The notes: generated from the letters alone by a model not told the origin. DNA of 64,000 nt from Micromonospora sp. C31 (GCF_018070575.1 NZ_JAGPXN010000003.1:62001-126000), one strand, 5' to 3'. Positions 26,614 through 35,717 are shown, counted from the stretch's first letter. Made by a program: numbers and translations.

Positions 26614-27585
26614 GTGGTCGCAAGGAGTTCGGAGGTACGGCCGTCGGCCGTACGGCACAGTGCTTCCCCAGGAGCCGGTGGGCGCCGGGGACGTGGTGCC
26701 GGTCGGATCGCCGGGCTCGGTCTCGGCGGAGCGGCGCTGCTGGTCCTGCTCACGGGCTGCGACGTCGGCGCGGCGTTCGGCGGCTTCGGCTGGCCGCAGG
26801 GCGGCATCACGCCCGAGTCACAGCGGATGTACGACCTGTGGATCGCCTCGTGCATCGCGGCGCTCGCGGTGGGCGTCTTCGTGTGGGGCCTGATCTTCTG
26901 GTGCGTCGTGCGCTACCGCAAGCGGGGCAACGAACTGCCGGTGCAGACCCGTTACAACATGCCGATGGAGTTCCTCTACACCATCGCGCCGATCCTGATC
27001 GTCTCCGTGCTCTTCTACTACACGGCGGTCGTGCAGACCGACGTGGTGCGGACGACCAGGAACCCCGACGTCACGGTCGAGGTGGTCGCGTTCAAGTGGA
27101 ACTGGCAGTTCAACTACCGCGACGGCCAGGGTCAGGACGCCAACACCGTCGCCTCCGTGCTCGGCACCAGCGAGGTCATCCCGATCCTGGTGCTGCCGAC
27201 CGACCGGTCCATCCGGTTCGAGGAGACCAGCCGCGACGTCATCCACTCCTTCTGGGTGCCGGAGCTGCTGTTCAAGCGCGATGTCATGCCGGGCAACATC
27301 CGCAACGTGTTCGAGGTCTCGAAGCTGGAGGCCGAGGGCGCCTACGTCGGGCGCTGCGCCGAGCTCTGCGGCAGCTACCACGCCTTCATGAACTTCGAGC
27401 TGCGGGTCGTCTCCCCGGAGGAGTACGAGCAGTTCCTGGCGGCCAAGCGGGACGGCAGGTCCACGCAGGAGGCGCTGACGGCCATCGGCGAGGAGCCCTA
27501 TGCGGTGACCACGAGGCCGTTCGACACCCGCCGCTCCGAGGCCAACTTCAACCCGGACGACGCGCCGGCCGGCGCGGGAAGCTGA
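26614..27585 (+). CDS. ctaC: Cytochrome c oxidase subunit II (lipoprotein)
   Basis: CuA-bearing subunit of the aa3 oxidase; it takes electrons from the bcc complex. Of 323 aa, the N-terminus is an Arg-rich lipoprotein signal with lipobox LLTGC near residue 50. Two transmembrane helices follow (around 75-95 and 118-138), then the cupredoxin domain with KWNWQF, DVIHSFWVPEL and the CuA cluster GRCAELCGSYHAFM. GTG 26614 is preceded by GGGAGGCAGG. A TAATCT box at 26513-26518 may be its promoter. ctaF follows after 10 bp; ctaD is not between them, unlike the ctaC-ctaD-ctaF order I recall in Streptomyces. Confidence 0.95.
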   Translation: MVARSSEVRPSAVRHSASPGAGGRRGRGAGRIAGLGLGGAALLVLLTGCDVGAAFGGFGWPQGGITPESQRMYDLWIASCIAALAVGVFVWGLIFWCVVRYRKRGNELPVQTRYNMPMEFLYTIAPILIVSVLFYYTAVVQTDVVRTTRNPDVTVEVVAFKWNWQFNYRDGQGQDANTVASVLGTSEVIPILVLPTDRSIRFEETSRDVIHSFWVPELLFKRDVMPGNIRNVFEVSKLEAEGAYVGRCAELCGSYHAFMNFELRVVSPEEYEQFLAAKRDGRSTQEALTAIGEEPYAVTTRPFDTRRSEANFNPDDAPAGAGS

Positions 27586-27595
27586 GGGATCGGGC

Positions 27596-28024
27596 ATGAA
27601 GACCGAGTGGCGCATCTTCCTGGTCATCGCCGGGTTCCTGTTCTTCGCCACCTTCCTCTACGGCGGGTGGACCGCCGCCGACTCCGGCGGTCGGGTCGAG
27701 TGGGTGGGCACGATCGCCCTGCTGCTGAGCTTCCTGCTCTGCTCGATGTGCGGCGGCTTCTTCTGGTTCGTCTCCCGCCGTATCGACCTTCGGCCGGAGG
27801 ACCGGCCGGACGGTGAGATCGCCGACGGCGCCGGCGAGATCGGCTTCTTCAGCCCGGGCAGCTACTGGCCGCTCGGCCTGGCGACGGCCGTCGTGCTCGC
27901 CGGCTTCGGCCTCGCGTTCTGGCAGTTCTGGCTGCTCGGTCTCGGCATGGTGGCGGTCACGTTCGCCGTCTGCGGCCTGCTGTTCGAGTACTACAGCGGC
28001 ACCCGGCGCACCGCGGAGCACTGA
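27596..28024 (+). CDS. ctaF: Cytochrome c oxidase subunit IV (actinobacterial)
   Basis: A small integral membrane subunit of the actinobacterial aa3 oxidase. The 142-aa sequence opens MKTEWRIFLVIAGFLFFATF and has four hydrophobic helices in two pairs split by a charged loop (RRIDLRPEDRPDGEIADGAG), then SPGSYWPLGLATAVVLAGFG. This is the standard layout of the family. It lies 10 bp after ctaC and ends at a strong hairpin, so ctaC-ctaF form one two-gene unit. Confidence 0.93.
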   Translation: MKTEWRIFLVIAGFLFFATFLYGGWTAADSGGRVEWVGTIALLLSFLLCSMCGGFFWFVSRRIDLRPEDRPDGEIADGAGEIGFFSPGSYWPLGLATAVVLAGFGLAFWQFWLLGLGMVAVTFAVCGLLFEYYSGTRRTAEH

Positions 28025-28053
28025 TCCGTCGGCAACCCCGACCCGCGAACGCC

Positions 28054-28091
28054 CCGAAGGCCCGCCTCCCCCGGGAGAGGCGGGCCTTCGG
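28054..28091 (+). terminator. Hairpin terminator after ctaC-ctaF
   Basis: A 15-bp perfect stem (28054-28068 with 28077-28091) begins 30 nt after the ctaF stop. Confidence 0.75.
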
Positions 28092-28181
28092 CGTGGGCTG
28101 GGCCGGCGTGGGCCGGGCCGGGTCCGCAGACGCGCTGCTGGGGGTCGCCGTGCCCGACGCCCCCGGCGGCGGGAGGTGGTC

Positions 28182-28385
28182 TCAGGCGGCGCGGCGGCGG
28201 GCCGCCTGACGGCGTTGGTCGGTCGGGCGCGTCAGGTGGGGCACGACGGCGGCGATGAGCACCGCCGCGCCGCAACCCGTGCAGACCAGTTCGGGGCAGT
28301 CGGCGCCGTGTCCGTCGGCGCACGGCGGCGCCTCGAACGGCTCGACGCCCTCACAGGCGTCGCAGTAGAGCTCGCGCTCCGACAC
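28182..28385 (-). CDS. Small zinc-ribbon-like protein, 67 aa
   Basis: Not recognised by name. GTG 28385 is fixed by AGGAGA 5 nt upstream. It carries YCDACEGVEPF, then PPCADGHGADC and LVCTGCGAAV, that is, two CxxC knuckles with two further Cys and a His between them, which fits one zinc-ribbon or double-knuckle fold. The last 25 residues form a hydrophobic then basic tail (AAVLIAAVVPHLTRP...RRQAARRRAA). It lies between ctaF and trpD, on the opposite strand from ctaF. A role in RNA binding or protein docking is speculative. Confidence 0.72.
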   Translation of the reverse strand: MSERELYCDACEGVEPFEAPPCADGHGADCPELVCTGCGAAVLIAAVVPHLTRPTDQRRQAARRRAA

Positions 28386-28537
28386 GGGCGTCTCCTCTCG
28401 CTCCGGTCCCGCGGGGTGTCGCACACGCCCGACGGGGACTGCCGCACTCGACGGCGAAGGACGGATGTGGGAATTACTCGGCTGTAGTTTCCCACGGGAG
28501 TCCGACAACCTGCGGCGCCGTCCGGCGAGGCCCGGGC

Positions 28538-29584
28538 TCAGAGGGAGCGCGCGACCTCGATCCAACGGTCGAGGACGCGCGCGGCGGCCCCGGAGTCGAC
28601 GGACTCGGCGGCCCGGTCCATCCCGGCCCGCAGCGCCGCGGTGAGGTCGCCGTCGAGCGGGCCCTGCGTGGCCAGCGCCGCCGCCGCGTTGACCAGGACG
28701 GCGTCGCGGACCGGCCCGGTCTCGCCGGCCAGCAGCCGACGGACCACGTCGGCGTTGAAGGCGGCGTCACCGCCCCGCAGGTCTGCCAGGGTGGCCCGGG
28801 GTACCCCGAGGTCGACCGCGTCCAGCAGCGACTCCCTGACGACGCCGCCCTGTGCCGCCCAGACGCGGGTCGGCGCGGCGGTGGTGAACTCGTCGAGCCC
28901 GTCCTCACCCCGCATGACCAGCACCGAGTCGCCGCGGGCGGCGAAGACACCGGCCATGACCGGAGCCATCCGGGCGTCGAAGCAGCCGACCGCTCCGGCG
29001 CGGGGCCGGGCCGGGTTGGTCAGCGGGCCGAGGAAGTTGAACACGGTGGGCACGCCCAGCTCCCGGCGTACCGGGCCGGTGTGCCGCATCCCCGGGTGGA
29101 ACCGGGCCGCGAAGCAGAAGCCCATGCCGGTCTCGGCGACGCACCGGGCCACCCCCTCCGGGCCCAGGTCGAGTGGCACGCCGAGGAACTCCAGCACGTC
29201 GGCGGTGCCGCACGAGGAGGAGGCCGCCCGGTTGCCGTGCTTGACCACGCGGACGCCGGCGCCGGCCACCACCAGCGAGGCCATGGTCGAGATGTTGACG
29301 GTGTGCGCGAGGTCACCGCCGGTGCCGACCACGTCGAGGGCGGTGGCGCGCAGCTCGTCGGGCAGTTCGACCGCGACCGCCCGGCCGAGCATCGCCTCCA
29401 CCAGGCCGGCCAGCTCGGCCGAGGTCTCGCCCTTGGCCCGCAGCGCGACGACGAAGCCCGCCATCTGCGCCGGGGCGGCCGAACCGGCCATGATCTCGCC
29501 CATCGCCCAGGCGGTGTCGGCGGTGGCGAGTTCCTCACCCCGCAGCAGCGCGTTGAGCAGGTGCGGCCAGGTCCGATCGCCCAT
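28538..29584 (-). CDS. trpD: Anthranilate phosphoribosyltransferase
   Basis: Tryptophan pathway enzyme that joins anthranilate to PRPP. The 348-aa protein has the glycine-rich PRPP motif [17 protein letters not shown] near residue 90, [20 protein letters not shown] near 118 and [20 protein letters not shown] near 165. No other trp gene is in the window; position beside the cytochrome genes is conserved in actinobacteria (Rv2192c in M. tuberculosis, from memory). ATG 29584 has no clear ribosome-binding site. No Trp-rich leader peptide was seen in the 85 bp upstream. Confidence 0.95.
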   Translation of the reverse strand: MGDRTWPHLLNALLRGEELATADTAWAMGEIMAGSAAPAQMAGFVVALRAKGETSAELAGLVEAMLGRAVAVELPDELRATALDVVGTGGDLAHTVNISTMASLVVAGAGVRVVKHGNRAASSSCGTADVLEFLGVPLDLGPEGVARCVAETGMGFCFAARFHPGMRHTGPVRRELGVPTVFNFLGPLTNPARPRAGAVGCFDARMAPVMAGVFAARGDSVLVMRGEDGLDEFTTAAPTRVWAAQGGVVRESLLDAVDLGVPRATLADLRGGDAAFNADVVRRLLAGETGPVRDAVLVNAAAALATQGPLDGDLTAALRAGMDRAAESVDSGAAARVLDRWIEVARSL

Positions 29585-29669
29585 GGCGGGCCTCCCGAGC
29601 GTGCGAGATGCGGGTGGGATGGAACCGGCGCCGGTCGGCCCGGCGCCGCGGCGGCCGGAGCGGGGGACG

Positions 29670-30065
29670 TCAGGCGGGTGCGTGCGCCCGCAGCAGTTCG
29701 GCCACGGTCGTGCCGGTCGTCACCGGGTCGAGCGGGTGCACCAGGGTGGCGTCGACCTCGGCGTAGGCCGCGAGCCACCGGTCGGCGGCGCGGGCGATCA
29801 CCACGCAGGTCGGGGGAGCGTCCTCCCGGTCGTCCTTGATCTGCCGGGCGATGCCGATGCCGCCGCCCGGGCTCGCCTCGCCGTCGAGCACCAGCAGGTC
29901 GATCTCGTAGTCGTCGACGATCCGGACGCACTCGGCGTAGGTGGACGCGTCGACGAACTCGATCCGCAGGCCGGGCGCGGGACGCGGGCCGACGGCGAGC
30001 CGCATCCGGTCGCGGACCTGCGGGTCGTCGCTGTAGAGCAGGACGGTGCAAAGACGATCGCTCAT
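29670..30065 (-). CDS. Atypical single-domain receiver (response-regulator-like) protein
   Basis: A 131-aa CheY-like receiver with no output domain. It has the acidic pair in [15 protein letters not shown] (Asp13, Asp14) and the phosphoacceptor position in [14 protein letters not shown] (Asp61). The two switch residues are altered: the usual Thr/Ser is Ala in [11 protein letters not shown], and the usual Lys before Pro is His in ATLVHPLDP. Phosphorylation may therefore be absent or not transmitted. ATG 30065 overlaps the TGA of a 27-codon ORF. No histidine kinase is adjacent. It sits between trpD and the ctaG-like gene, so a link to respiration is possible. Confidence 0.82.
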   Translation of the reverse strand: MSDRLCTVLLYSDDPQVRDRMRLAVGPRPAPGLRIEFVDASTYAECVRIVDDYEIDLLVLDGEASPGGGIGIARQIKDDREDAPPTCVVIARAADRWLAAYAEVDATLVHPLDPVTTGTTVAELLRAHAPA

Positions 30066-30145
30066 GCCGGCACTCCGCTTCGCTCCGTGCCGTCGTCAGG
30101 CACCATCAGACTGAGCTCGATGACTGGTTCGTTGCGCGCACTCAT
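30062..30145 (-). CDS. Possible 27-aa ORF coupled to the receiver gene
   Basis: ATG 30145 opens a frame of 27 codons (MSARNEPVIELSLMVPDDG...) whose TGA overlaps the receiver ATG (ATGA). Codon usage is mixed (AGT, CCA, CCT), and GGGAG lies 14 nt upstream, too far for a good site. It may be a leader that couples translation, or chance. Confidence 0.35.
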   Translation of the reverse strand: MSARNEPVIELSLMVPDDGTERSGVPA

Positions 30146-30250
30146 GGGCTGGACTGGCTCCCAACTCGTAGCTGCCCGCTGATCGTACCGGTCGGTGTGA
30201 GGTGGGCGACGTCCGGCCGGTGGCGGCGTCGGGCGTACGGCCGGACCGGC

Positions 30251-31195
30251 TCAGGCGGCGGACTCCGCAGCGCGCTGACGGGCCTCCTGGCGGTCCAGGT
30301 CGCGGTCGACGCGGCGTGCCTCCCGTTCGGCGTGGCGCATCCACTGCACGACCAGTACGGCGAGCATGGTCACGCTGACGAACTCGCCGCCGGCCCACAG
30401 GATGCCGCCGGCGACCACCTGGTCCTGCCACGGGTCCGACCAGGTCAGCCCGAGCGAGGGGTACCAGTCGCCGCCGAACAGCGTGCTGCTCTGCATGATG
30501 GTGAGCCCGAGCACGGTGTGGAACGGCACGGAGAGCAGCATCAGCAGCGCCCGCCCCGGGTACGGCCAGCGGCCCGGCAGCGGGTCGAGGCCGAGCAGCG
30601 GCCAGAAGAACACGCAGCCCGTCATGATGAAGTGCGCGTGCACCACCTCGTGCGCCCACACGTGCTCCAGCGTGTAGCGGTACAGGTCGGTGAAGTAGAG
30701 CGCGAACGGGTTCACCACGAAGATGGCGAACGCCACCAGCGGGAAGCTGTAGACGCGCGCGATCCGGCTGTGCACGACCGCCAGCAGTCGCTTGCGGGGT
30801 CGCGGCGGCAGCGTGCGCAGGGCCAGTGTCACCGGCGCGCCCAGCGCGAGGAAGATCGGCGCGATCATGGAGAGCACCATGTGCTGGACCATGTGCACCG
30901 ACAGCAGCGCCGTGTCGTACGCGTGCAGGCCGCTGACGGTGACCGCCGCGATGCCGCCCAGGCCGGGGCCGAGGAAGAAGACCGTGCGGGCGACCGGCCA
31001 CCGGTCGCCCCGCAGCCGCAGCCGGTGCACCCCGTAGAGGTAGACGCCGGCGGCCAGCACCAGGCCGACGGCGAGCCAGCTGTCCAGCTTCGTCTCGGTG
31101 AACACCGAGGTCACGGTGAACGGCGGCGGGACGGCCGCGGTCGCCGCCGGCGCGGCGACGGCGGCTGCGGCGGGGATCGGATCGGCGTGCAGCAC
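30251..31195 (-). CDS. ctaG: Cytochrome c oxidase assembly protein, caa3-CtaG family
   Basis: A 314-aa polytopic membrane protein of the CtaG_caa3 family, linked to oxidase maturation, probably copper delivery. About seven helices are seen. His-rich conserved stretches are HMVQHMVLSMIAPIFLALG, HEVVHAHFIMTGCVFFWPL and SVPFHTVLGLTIMQSSTLFG. The C-terminal tail is basic and acidic (HAEREARRVDRDLDRQEARQ). It is divergent from ctaE across 108 bp, so both may share regulation. This family is unrelated to the CtaG/Cox11 family of proteobacteria. Confidence 0.9.
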   Translation of the reverse strand: MLHADPIPAAAAVAAPAATAAVPPPFTVTSVFTETKLDSWLAVGLVLAAGVYLYGVHRLRLRGDRWPVARTVFFLGPGLGGIAAVTVSGLHAYDTALLSVHMVQHMVLSMIAPIFLALGAPVTLALRTLPPRPRKRLLAVVHSRIARVYSFPLVAFAIFVVNPFALYFTDLYRYTLEHVWAHEVVHAHFIMTGCVFFWPLLGLDPLPGRWPYPGRALLMLLSVPFHTVLGLTIMQSSTLFGGDWYPSLGLTWSDPWQDQVVAGGILWAGGEFVSVTMLAVLVVQWMRHAEREARRVDRDLDRQEARQRAAESAA

Positions 31196-31291
31196 GCTTT
31201 TCAGCCTAGGTCAGGCGAACCGGACTGCCCCGATCGGGCTGTCGATGCCACTGGTTTGGCCCCCCGCTGATCGCCGGCCCCGGTCAAGGGC

Positions 31292-31297
31292 AATAAT
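31292..31297 (+). promoter_or_regulatory. Probable -10 box of leaderless ctaE-qcrCAB transcript
   Basis: AATAAT on the plus strand ends 6 nt before GTG 31304; no ribosome-binding site lies between. Confidence 0.45.
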
Positions 31298-31303
31298 GAC
31301 GGC

Positions 31304-31903
31304 GTGACTGCGGCCCCAGCCATTGACAAGAGCCGGATCCACTCCCTGACCCGACCCAACATGGTCAGCGTCGGGACGATCGTGTGGCTCTCCAGCGAAC
31401 TCATGTTCTTCGCGGCGCTGTTCGCGATGTACTTCTCCATCCGCGCGGCGGCGCCGGAGCAGTGGGCAGAGCACACCGTGCACCTCAACATCCCCTACGC
31501 GACCACCTTCACGGTGATCCTGGTGTTGTCGTCGGTGACCTGCCAGCTCGGGGTGTTCGCCGCGGAGAAGGGTGACGTCCACGCGCTGCGGCGCTGGTTC
31601 ACGATCACCTTCGTGATGGGCCTGATCTTCGTCCTCGGCCAGCTCAACGAGTACCGCGAGCTGGTGCACGAGGGCATCAAGATCAACGCAGACGGTTACG
31701 GGTCGATGTTCTACCTGACCACCGGCTTCCACGGCCTGCACGTCGCCGGCGGTCTCGTCGCCTTCGTCATCTTCATGATCCGCACGACCATGGGCCGGTT
31801 CACGCCGGCGCAGGCCACCTCGGCGATCGTCGTGTCCTACTACTGGCACTTCGTCGACGTCGTGTGGATCGGGCTCTACGCCATGATCTACTGGCTTCAG
31901 TGA
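31304..31903 (+). CDS. ctaE: Cytochrome c oxidase subunit III
   Basis: Five-helix subunit of the aa3 oxidase, 199 aa. Conserved segments are [20 protein letters not shown] near residue 25, [17 protein letters not shown] near 110, [19 protein letters not shown] near 130 and [20 protein letters not shown] at the end. It has the short form lacking the first two helices of mitochondrial subunit III, normal in actinobacteria. GTG 31304 appears to be leaderless. It heads the ctaE-qcrC-qcrA-qcrB cluster, which encodes parts of the bcc-aa3 supercomplex. Confidence 0.95.
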   Translation: MTAAPAIDKSRIHSLTRPNMVSVGTIVWLSSELMFFAALFAMYFSIRAAAPEQWAEHTVHLNIPYATTFTVILVLSSVTCQLGVFAAEKGDVHALRRWFTITFVMGLIFVLGQLNEYRELVHEGIKINADGYGSMFYLTTGFHGLHVAGGLVAFVIFMIRTTMGRFTPAQATSAIVVSYYWHFVDVVWIGLYAMIYWLQ

Positions 31904-31978
31904 TCTTGGCGCGTCTCGAACCGCGCCGCTGCTCCGTCCCCTCCTGAGACAAGGTCCAACCGGTTAAGGACACAGGTC

Positions 31979-32812
31979 ATGACTTCTGACAACGACCGCC
32001 GACGCGGTCTGCTCGCGCGGCTGCGCGAGCGGCCCGCGGCGCGCAGCAGGGGCCGCCGCCGGCTGGGCGCCGCGGTCCGGCTGTTCGCCGCGCTGATGCT
32101 GGCCGGCGGCGCCTACACCGTCTTCGCCCCCGGCGCGCAGGCGCAGGACACGCCGCTCACCGGTGCCGCCGCGGAGGGCAAGGCGCTGTTCGACGTGAGC
32201 TGTGTGACCTGTCACGGTCGCAACGCCCAGGGCATCGAGGGGCGCGGGCCGAGCCTGATCGGCGTCGGCGCGGCCTCGGTCGAGTTCCAGGTCGGCTCCG
32301 GCCGCATGCCGATGGCCCGGCAGGAGGCCCAGGCCCAGCGCAAGCCGGAGCTCTTCACCGACGAGGAGACCCGCCAGCTCGCGCAGTACGTCCAGGAGCT
32401 CGGCGGCGGTCCGGTGGTGCCCGACGGCGACAACCTGCACGCCGACGGCAACGTCGCGGCCGGTGGTGAGCTGTTCCGGATCAACTGTGCGCAGTGCCAC
32501 GCCTTCGGCGGTGGCGGCGGCGCCCTCTCCTCCGGCAAGTACGCGCCGAGCCTGAGCCCGGCCACCGACCGGCAGATCTACGCCGCGATGCTGAGCGGCC
32601 CGCAGAACATGCCGGTCTTCGGCGACAACCAGATCACCCCGGACCAGAAGGCGGACCTCATCGCCTACATCCAGGAGACCCTGAAGCACGACCGGGACCC
32701 GGGCGGCTTCAACCTCGGTCGGTACGGGCCGTCCACCGAGGGCCTGGCGATCTTCCTGGTGGGCATCGTCGCGCTCGTCTTCGCGAGCCTGTGGATCGCG
32801 GGCAAGTCGTGA
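31979..32812 (+). CDS. qcrC: Cytochrome bc1 complex dihaem cytochrome c subunit
   Basis: Carries electrons directly from the bcc complex to CuA, replacing soluble cytochrome c. The 277-aa protein has a basic N-terminus and one helix (RLFAALMLAGGAYTVFAPG), two c-type haem sites (CVTCHGRNAQG near residue 77 and CAQCHAFGGGGG near 170), axial Met candidates in SGRMPMARQ and NMPVFGDNQ, and a C-terminal anchor (IFLVGIVALVFASLWIAG). ATG 31979 follows AAGGACACAGGTC. A small hairpin lies between it and qcrA. Confidence 0.95.
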   Translation: MTSDNDRRRGLLARLRERPAARSRGRRRLGAAVRLFAALMLAGGAYTVFAPGAQAQDTPLTGAAAEGKALFDVSCVTCHGRNAQGIEGRGPSLIGVGAASVEFQVGSGRMPMARQEAQAQRKPELFTDEETRQLAQYVQELGGGPVVPDGDNLHADGNVAAGGELFRINCAQCHAFGGGGGALSSGKYAPSLSPATDRQIYAAMLSGPQNMPVFGDNQITPDQKADLIAYIQETLKHDRDPGGFNLGRYGPSTEGLAIFLVGIVALVFASLWIAGKS

Positions 32813-32837
32813 CCAGGTTCATCCGATTCAGTGCCGT

Positions 32838-32856
32838 GGTGCCGCAGCGCGGCACC
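32838..32856 (+). other. Intercistronic hairpin between qcrC and qcrA
   Basis: GGTGCCGC (32838-32845) pairs with GCGGCACC (32849-32856) around a 3-nt loop inside the operon. It could stabilise or process the mRNA; a terminator is unlikely because qcrA and qcrB follow. Confidence 0.45.
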
Positions 32857-32876
32857 GCCCGTAGCGAGGTGACGGC

Positions 32877-33968
32877 ATGACCACCCAGACCGAGCGCCCG
32901 GAGATCCCGCGCAGCCGGCAACCGATGGACGTCCAGGCCCCCGGGCTCAGCCAGTTCGACATCGTCCGCGAGGGCGCGCGCCGGGACGACATCGAGATCG
33001 TCCACTACGAGCCGCAGGTCGCGCCGGGCAGCAAGGCCGAGCGCCGGCTGACCCGTACGATCGCGTCGTTCTTCCTGCTGACCGGCCTCGCGGCGACCGC
33101 CTTCCTGGCCGTCTACATCTGGTGGCCCTGGGAGTACTCCCCGGGCAGCGGCAGCGGCAAGTGGTACACCCCGCTGCTCGGCGTCACCCTCGGCGTGGCC
33201 CTGCTCGGCATCGGCTTCGGCATCCTGACCTGGGGCAAGAAGCTGCTGCCGAAGGAGGTCTCGATCCAGGACCGGCACGAGGGCGCGGTCGCCTCCGACG
33301 ACCGGATCATCACCGGCCAGACCATGCTCTACATGGCCGACGAGCTGGGCGTGAAGCGTCGGCCGCTGCTCGGCATCTCGCTGCTGGCCGGTCTCGCGCC
33401 GGTCGGGGCGGTCGCCGCGGCGCCCCTGGTCGGTGGCCTGATCTCTCAGCCGCACAAGAACAACCAGATGTTCAGGACGGGGTTCGCCCCGGCCGAGAAC
33501 GGCGAGAAGATCCGCCTGGTCCGCGAGGACGGCCGGCCGATCCGTCCCGCGGACGTCAGCGCGGGCGGCCAGGTCACCGTCTTCCCCGGCATCGACCACG
33601 GCGTGAGCAACCTGCACGCGGACTCGCCGGCCCTGCTGATCCACCTGCGGGACAGCGACGCGCAGGAGTCGCGCCGGGCCAACGAGCGGGAGAAGCACGG
33701 CGGCTACATGTGGGGCAACTTCGCCGCGTTCTCGAAGATCTGCACGCACGCCGGCTGCCCGGCGAGCCTGTACGAGCAGCAGACCAACCGCCTGCTCTGC
33801 CCGTGCCACCAGTCGCAGTTCCTGATCACCGACAACGCCCGGCCCATCTTCGGCCCGGCCAGCCGACGGCTGCCGCAGCTGCCGATCGAGGTGGACTCCG
33901 AGGGCTACTTCGTGGCCAAGTCCGACTACACCGAGACCGTCGGGCCCGACTTCTGGGAGCGGCCGTGA
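32877..33968 (+). CDS. qcrA: Rieske iron-sulfur subunit of the bcc complex
   Basis: Accepts an electron from menaquinol and passes it to QcrC. The 363-aa protein is the actinobacterial type with three N-terminal helices (around residues 62-82, 95-115 and 165-190). The [2Fe-2S] motifs are CTHAGCPASLYEQ and LLCPCHQSQF, giving the usual 2 Cys and 2 His. A roughly 60-residue cytosolic segment precedes helix 1. ATG 32877 follows GCGAGGTGACGGC. The stop overlaps the GTG of qcrB, so the two are coupled. Confidence 0.95.
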   Translation: MTTQTERPEIPRSRQPMDVQAPGLSQFDIVREGARRDDIEIVHYEPQVAPGSKAERRLTRTIASFFLLTGLAATAFLAVYIWWPWEYSPGSGSGKWYTPLLGVTLGVALLGIGFGILTWGKKLLPKEVSIQDRHEGAVASDDRIITGQTMLYMADELGVKRRPLLGISLLAGLAPVGAVAAAPLVGGLISQPHKNNQMFRTGFAPAENGEKIRLVREDGRPIRPADVSAGGQVTVFPGIDHGVSNLHADSPALLIHLRDSDAQESRRANEREKHGGYMWGNFAAFSKICTHAGCPASLYEQQTNRLLCPCHQSQFLITDNARPIFGPASRRLPQLPIEVDSEGYFVAKSDYTETVGPDFWERP

Positions 33969-35596
33969 AGCGGCGCAAGTTTGAGATGGCAGCTGTGCCG
34001 GGCAACGCCGCCCGGGGAGTGGACGACCGCTTCCAGGTGGCCACCCCGCTGCGCCGGCTGCTGAACAAGGTCTTCCCGGACCACTGGTCCTTCCTGCTCG
34101 GCGAGATCGCGCTGTTCTCGTTCGTCATCCTGCTGCTGACCGGGGTCTTCCTGACCTTCTTCTACGAGCCGGCGATGACCGAGGTGGTCTACAACGGCAG
34201 CTACGCCCCGCTGCGGGGCACGCCGATGTCGGCCGCGTACGCCTCCAGCCTGGACATCTCGTTCGACGTCCGGGGCGGCCTGATCATGCGGCAGATGCAC
34301 CACTGGTCGGCGCTGCTGTTCATGGCCGCCATCGTGGTGCACATGCTCCGGGTCTTCTTCACCGGCGCGTTCCGCAAGCCGCGTGAGACCAACTGGATCA
34401 TCGGCTCGCTGCTGTTCTGGGTCGGCTTCCTCGCCGGCTTCACCGGCTACTCGCTGCCGGACGACGGCCTCTCCGGCACCGGCCTGCGGATCGCCTCGGC
34501 GATCATGCTCTCCATCCCGGTGATCGGCTCCTGGGTCACCTCGTCGGTCTTCGGCGGGGAGTTCCCGGGCACGATCATCATCAGCCGGTTCTACATCGCC
34601 CACGTGCTGCTCGTCCCGGGCCTGCTGCTCGCGCTGATCGGCGCCCACCTGGGCCTGGTCTTCAAGCAGAAGCACACCCAGTGGCCCGGCCCCGGCCGGA
34701 CCAACGGCAACGTGGTCGGCGAGCGGATGTTCCCCCGCTACGCGATCAAGCAGGGCGGCTTCTTCATGGTCGTCTTCGGTGTGGTCGCGCTGATGGGCGG
34801 CCTGTTCCAGATCAACCCGATCTGGCTGTTCGGCCCGTACGAGGCGTGGGTGGTCTCGGCCGCCAGCCAGCCCGACTGGTACGTCATGTTCCTCGACGGC
34901 TCGACCCGCCTGATGCCCGCCTGGGAGATCAACATCCCGATCGGTGACGGGTACGTGATCCCGCCGCTGTTCTGGCCGACGGTCGTGCTGCCAGGCATCC
35001 TGGTCGGCCTGTCGACGCTCTACCCGTTCCTGGAGGCCCGCCGGCTCAAGGACACCAGGAGCCACAACCTGCTCCAGCGTCCCCGGGACGTGCCGGCCCG
35101 TACCGGCCTGGGCGCCATGGCGGTCTCGTTCTTCATCGTGCTGACCCTCTCCGGCGCCAACGACGTCATCGCCGACAAGTTCCAGATCAGCCTGAACGCG
35201 ATGACGTGGGCCGGCCGGATCGGTCTGCTCGTCGTGCCGCCGCTGGCGTACTACGTCACCTACCGGATCTGCCTGGGTCTCCAGCAGCACGACCGGGAGG
35301 TGCTCGTCCACGGTGTCGAGACCGGCATCATCCGGCGCCTGCCGGACGGCCGGTTCGAAGAGGTGCACCAGCCGCTCTCGGCGGCGGACGGGCACGCCGA
35401 CGGCCACGGCGCGCTGCCGTACGCCGGCTGGGTCGTGCCGAAGAAGATGAACCGGCTCGGCGCCCTCGGCCCGGCCATCCGGGGCTTCTTCTACCCGATC
35501 GAGAAGCCGGCCGAGGCGCCGGTCTCGCCGGGCCACCCGCCCGTCGAGCCCCGCCCGGAGCGGGAGGAGATCGGCAGCGGCGAGAGCCGCCGCTGA
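33965..35596 (+). CDS. qcrB: Cytochrome b subunit of the bcc complex
   Basis: Quinol-oxidising membrane subunit, 543 aa. It carries haem-ligand His in LIMRQMHHWSALLFMAAIVVH and RFYIAHVLLVPGLLLALIGAH, and a variant Qo-site region NPIWLFGPYEAW. The long C-terminal extension with KKMNRLGALGPAIRGFFYPI is typical of actinobacteria. QcrB is the target of bcc inhibitors in mycobacteria. GTG 33965 overlaps the qcrA stop; the open frame extends back to 33122 but has no start signal there. The cluster ends at a long hairpin. Confidence 0.95.
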   Translation: MKRRKFEMAAVPGNAARGVDDRFQVATPLRRLLNKVFPDHWSFLLGEIALFSFVILLLTGVFLTFFYEPAMTEVVYNGSYAPLRGTPMSAAYASSLDISFDVRGGLIMRQMHHWSALLFMAAIVVHMLRVFFTGAFRKPRETNWIIGSLLFWVGFLAGFTGYSLPDDGLSGTGLRIASAIMLSIPVIGSWVTSSVFGGEFPGTIIISRFYIAHVLLVPGLLLALIGAHLGLVFKQKHTQWPGPGRTNGNVVGERMFPRYAIKQGGFFMVVFGVVALMGGLFQINPIWLFGPYEAWVVSAASQPDWYVMFLDGSTRLMPAWEINIPIGDGYVIPPLFWPTVVLPGILVGLSTLYPFLEARRLKDTRSHNLLQRPRDVPARTGLGAMAVSFFIVLTLSGANDVIADKFQISLNAMTWAGRIGLLVVPPLAYYVTYRICLGLQQHDREVLVHGVETGIIRRLPDGRFEEVHQPLSAADGHADGHGALPYAGWVVPKKMNRLGALGPAIRGFFYPIEKPAEAPVSPGHPPVEPRPEREEIGSGESRR

Positions 35597-35610
35597 CCCC
35601 GCGACACCCC

Positions 35611-35650
35611 GACGTGGCGCCCACCGGAGTCCTCCGGCGGGCGCCACGTC
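35611..35650 (+). terminator. Long hairpin terminator after qcrB
   Basis: A 12-bp outer stem (35611-35622 with 35639-35650) encloses an inner CCGGAG/CTCCGG stem separated by single mismatches. It is followed by CGTTTCC and lies 15 nt after the qcrB stop. Confidence 0.8.
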
Positions 35651-35717
35651 CGTTTCCGCCCGCCGACGGTTCGACACGGACCCGGCGGCCGGTCGCCCCC
35701 CTGGGCGGGGGATCGCA

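Noticed and set aside
33122..33964. Upstream extension of the qcrB frame
   Set aside because: It overlaps the Rieske gene completely and shows no cytochrome b features; GTG 33965 is coupled to the qcrA stop.
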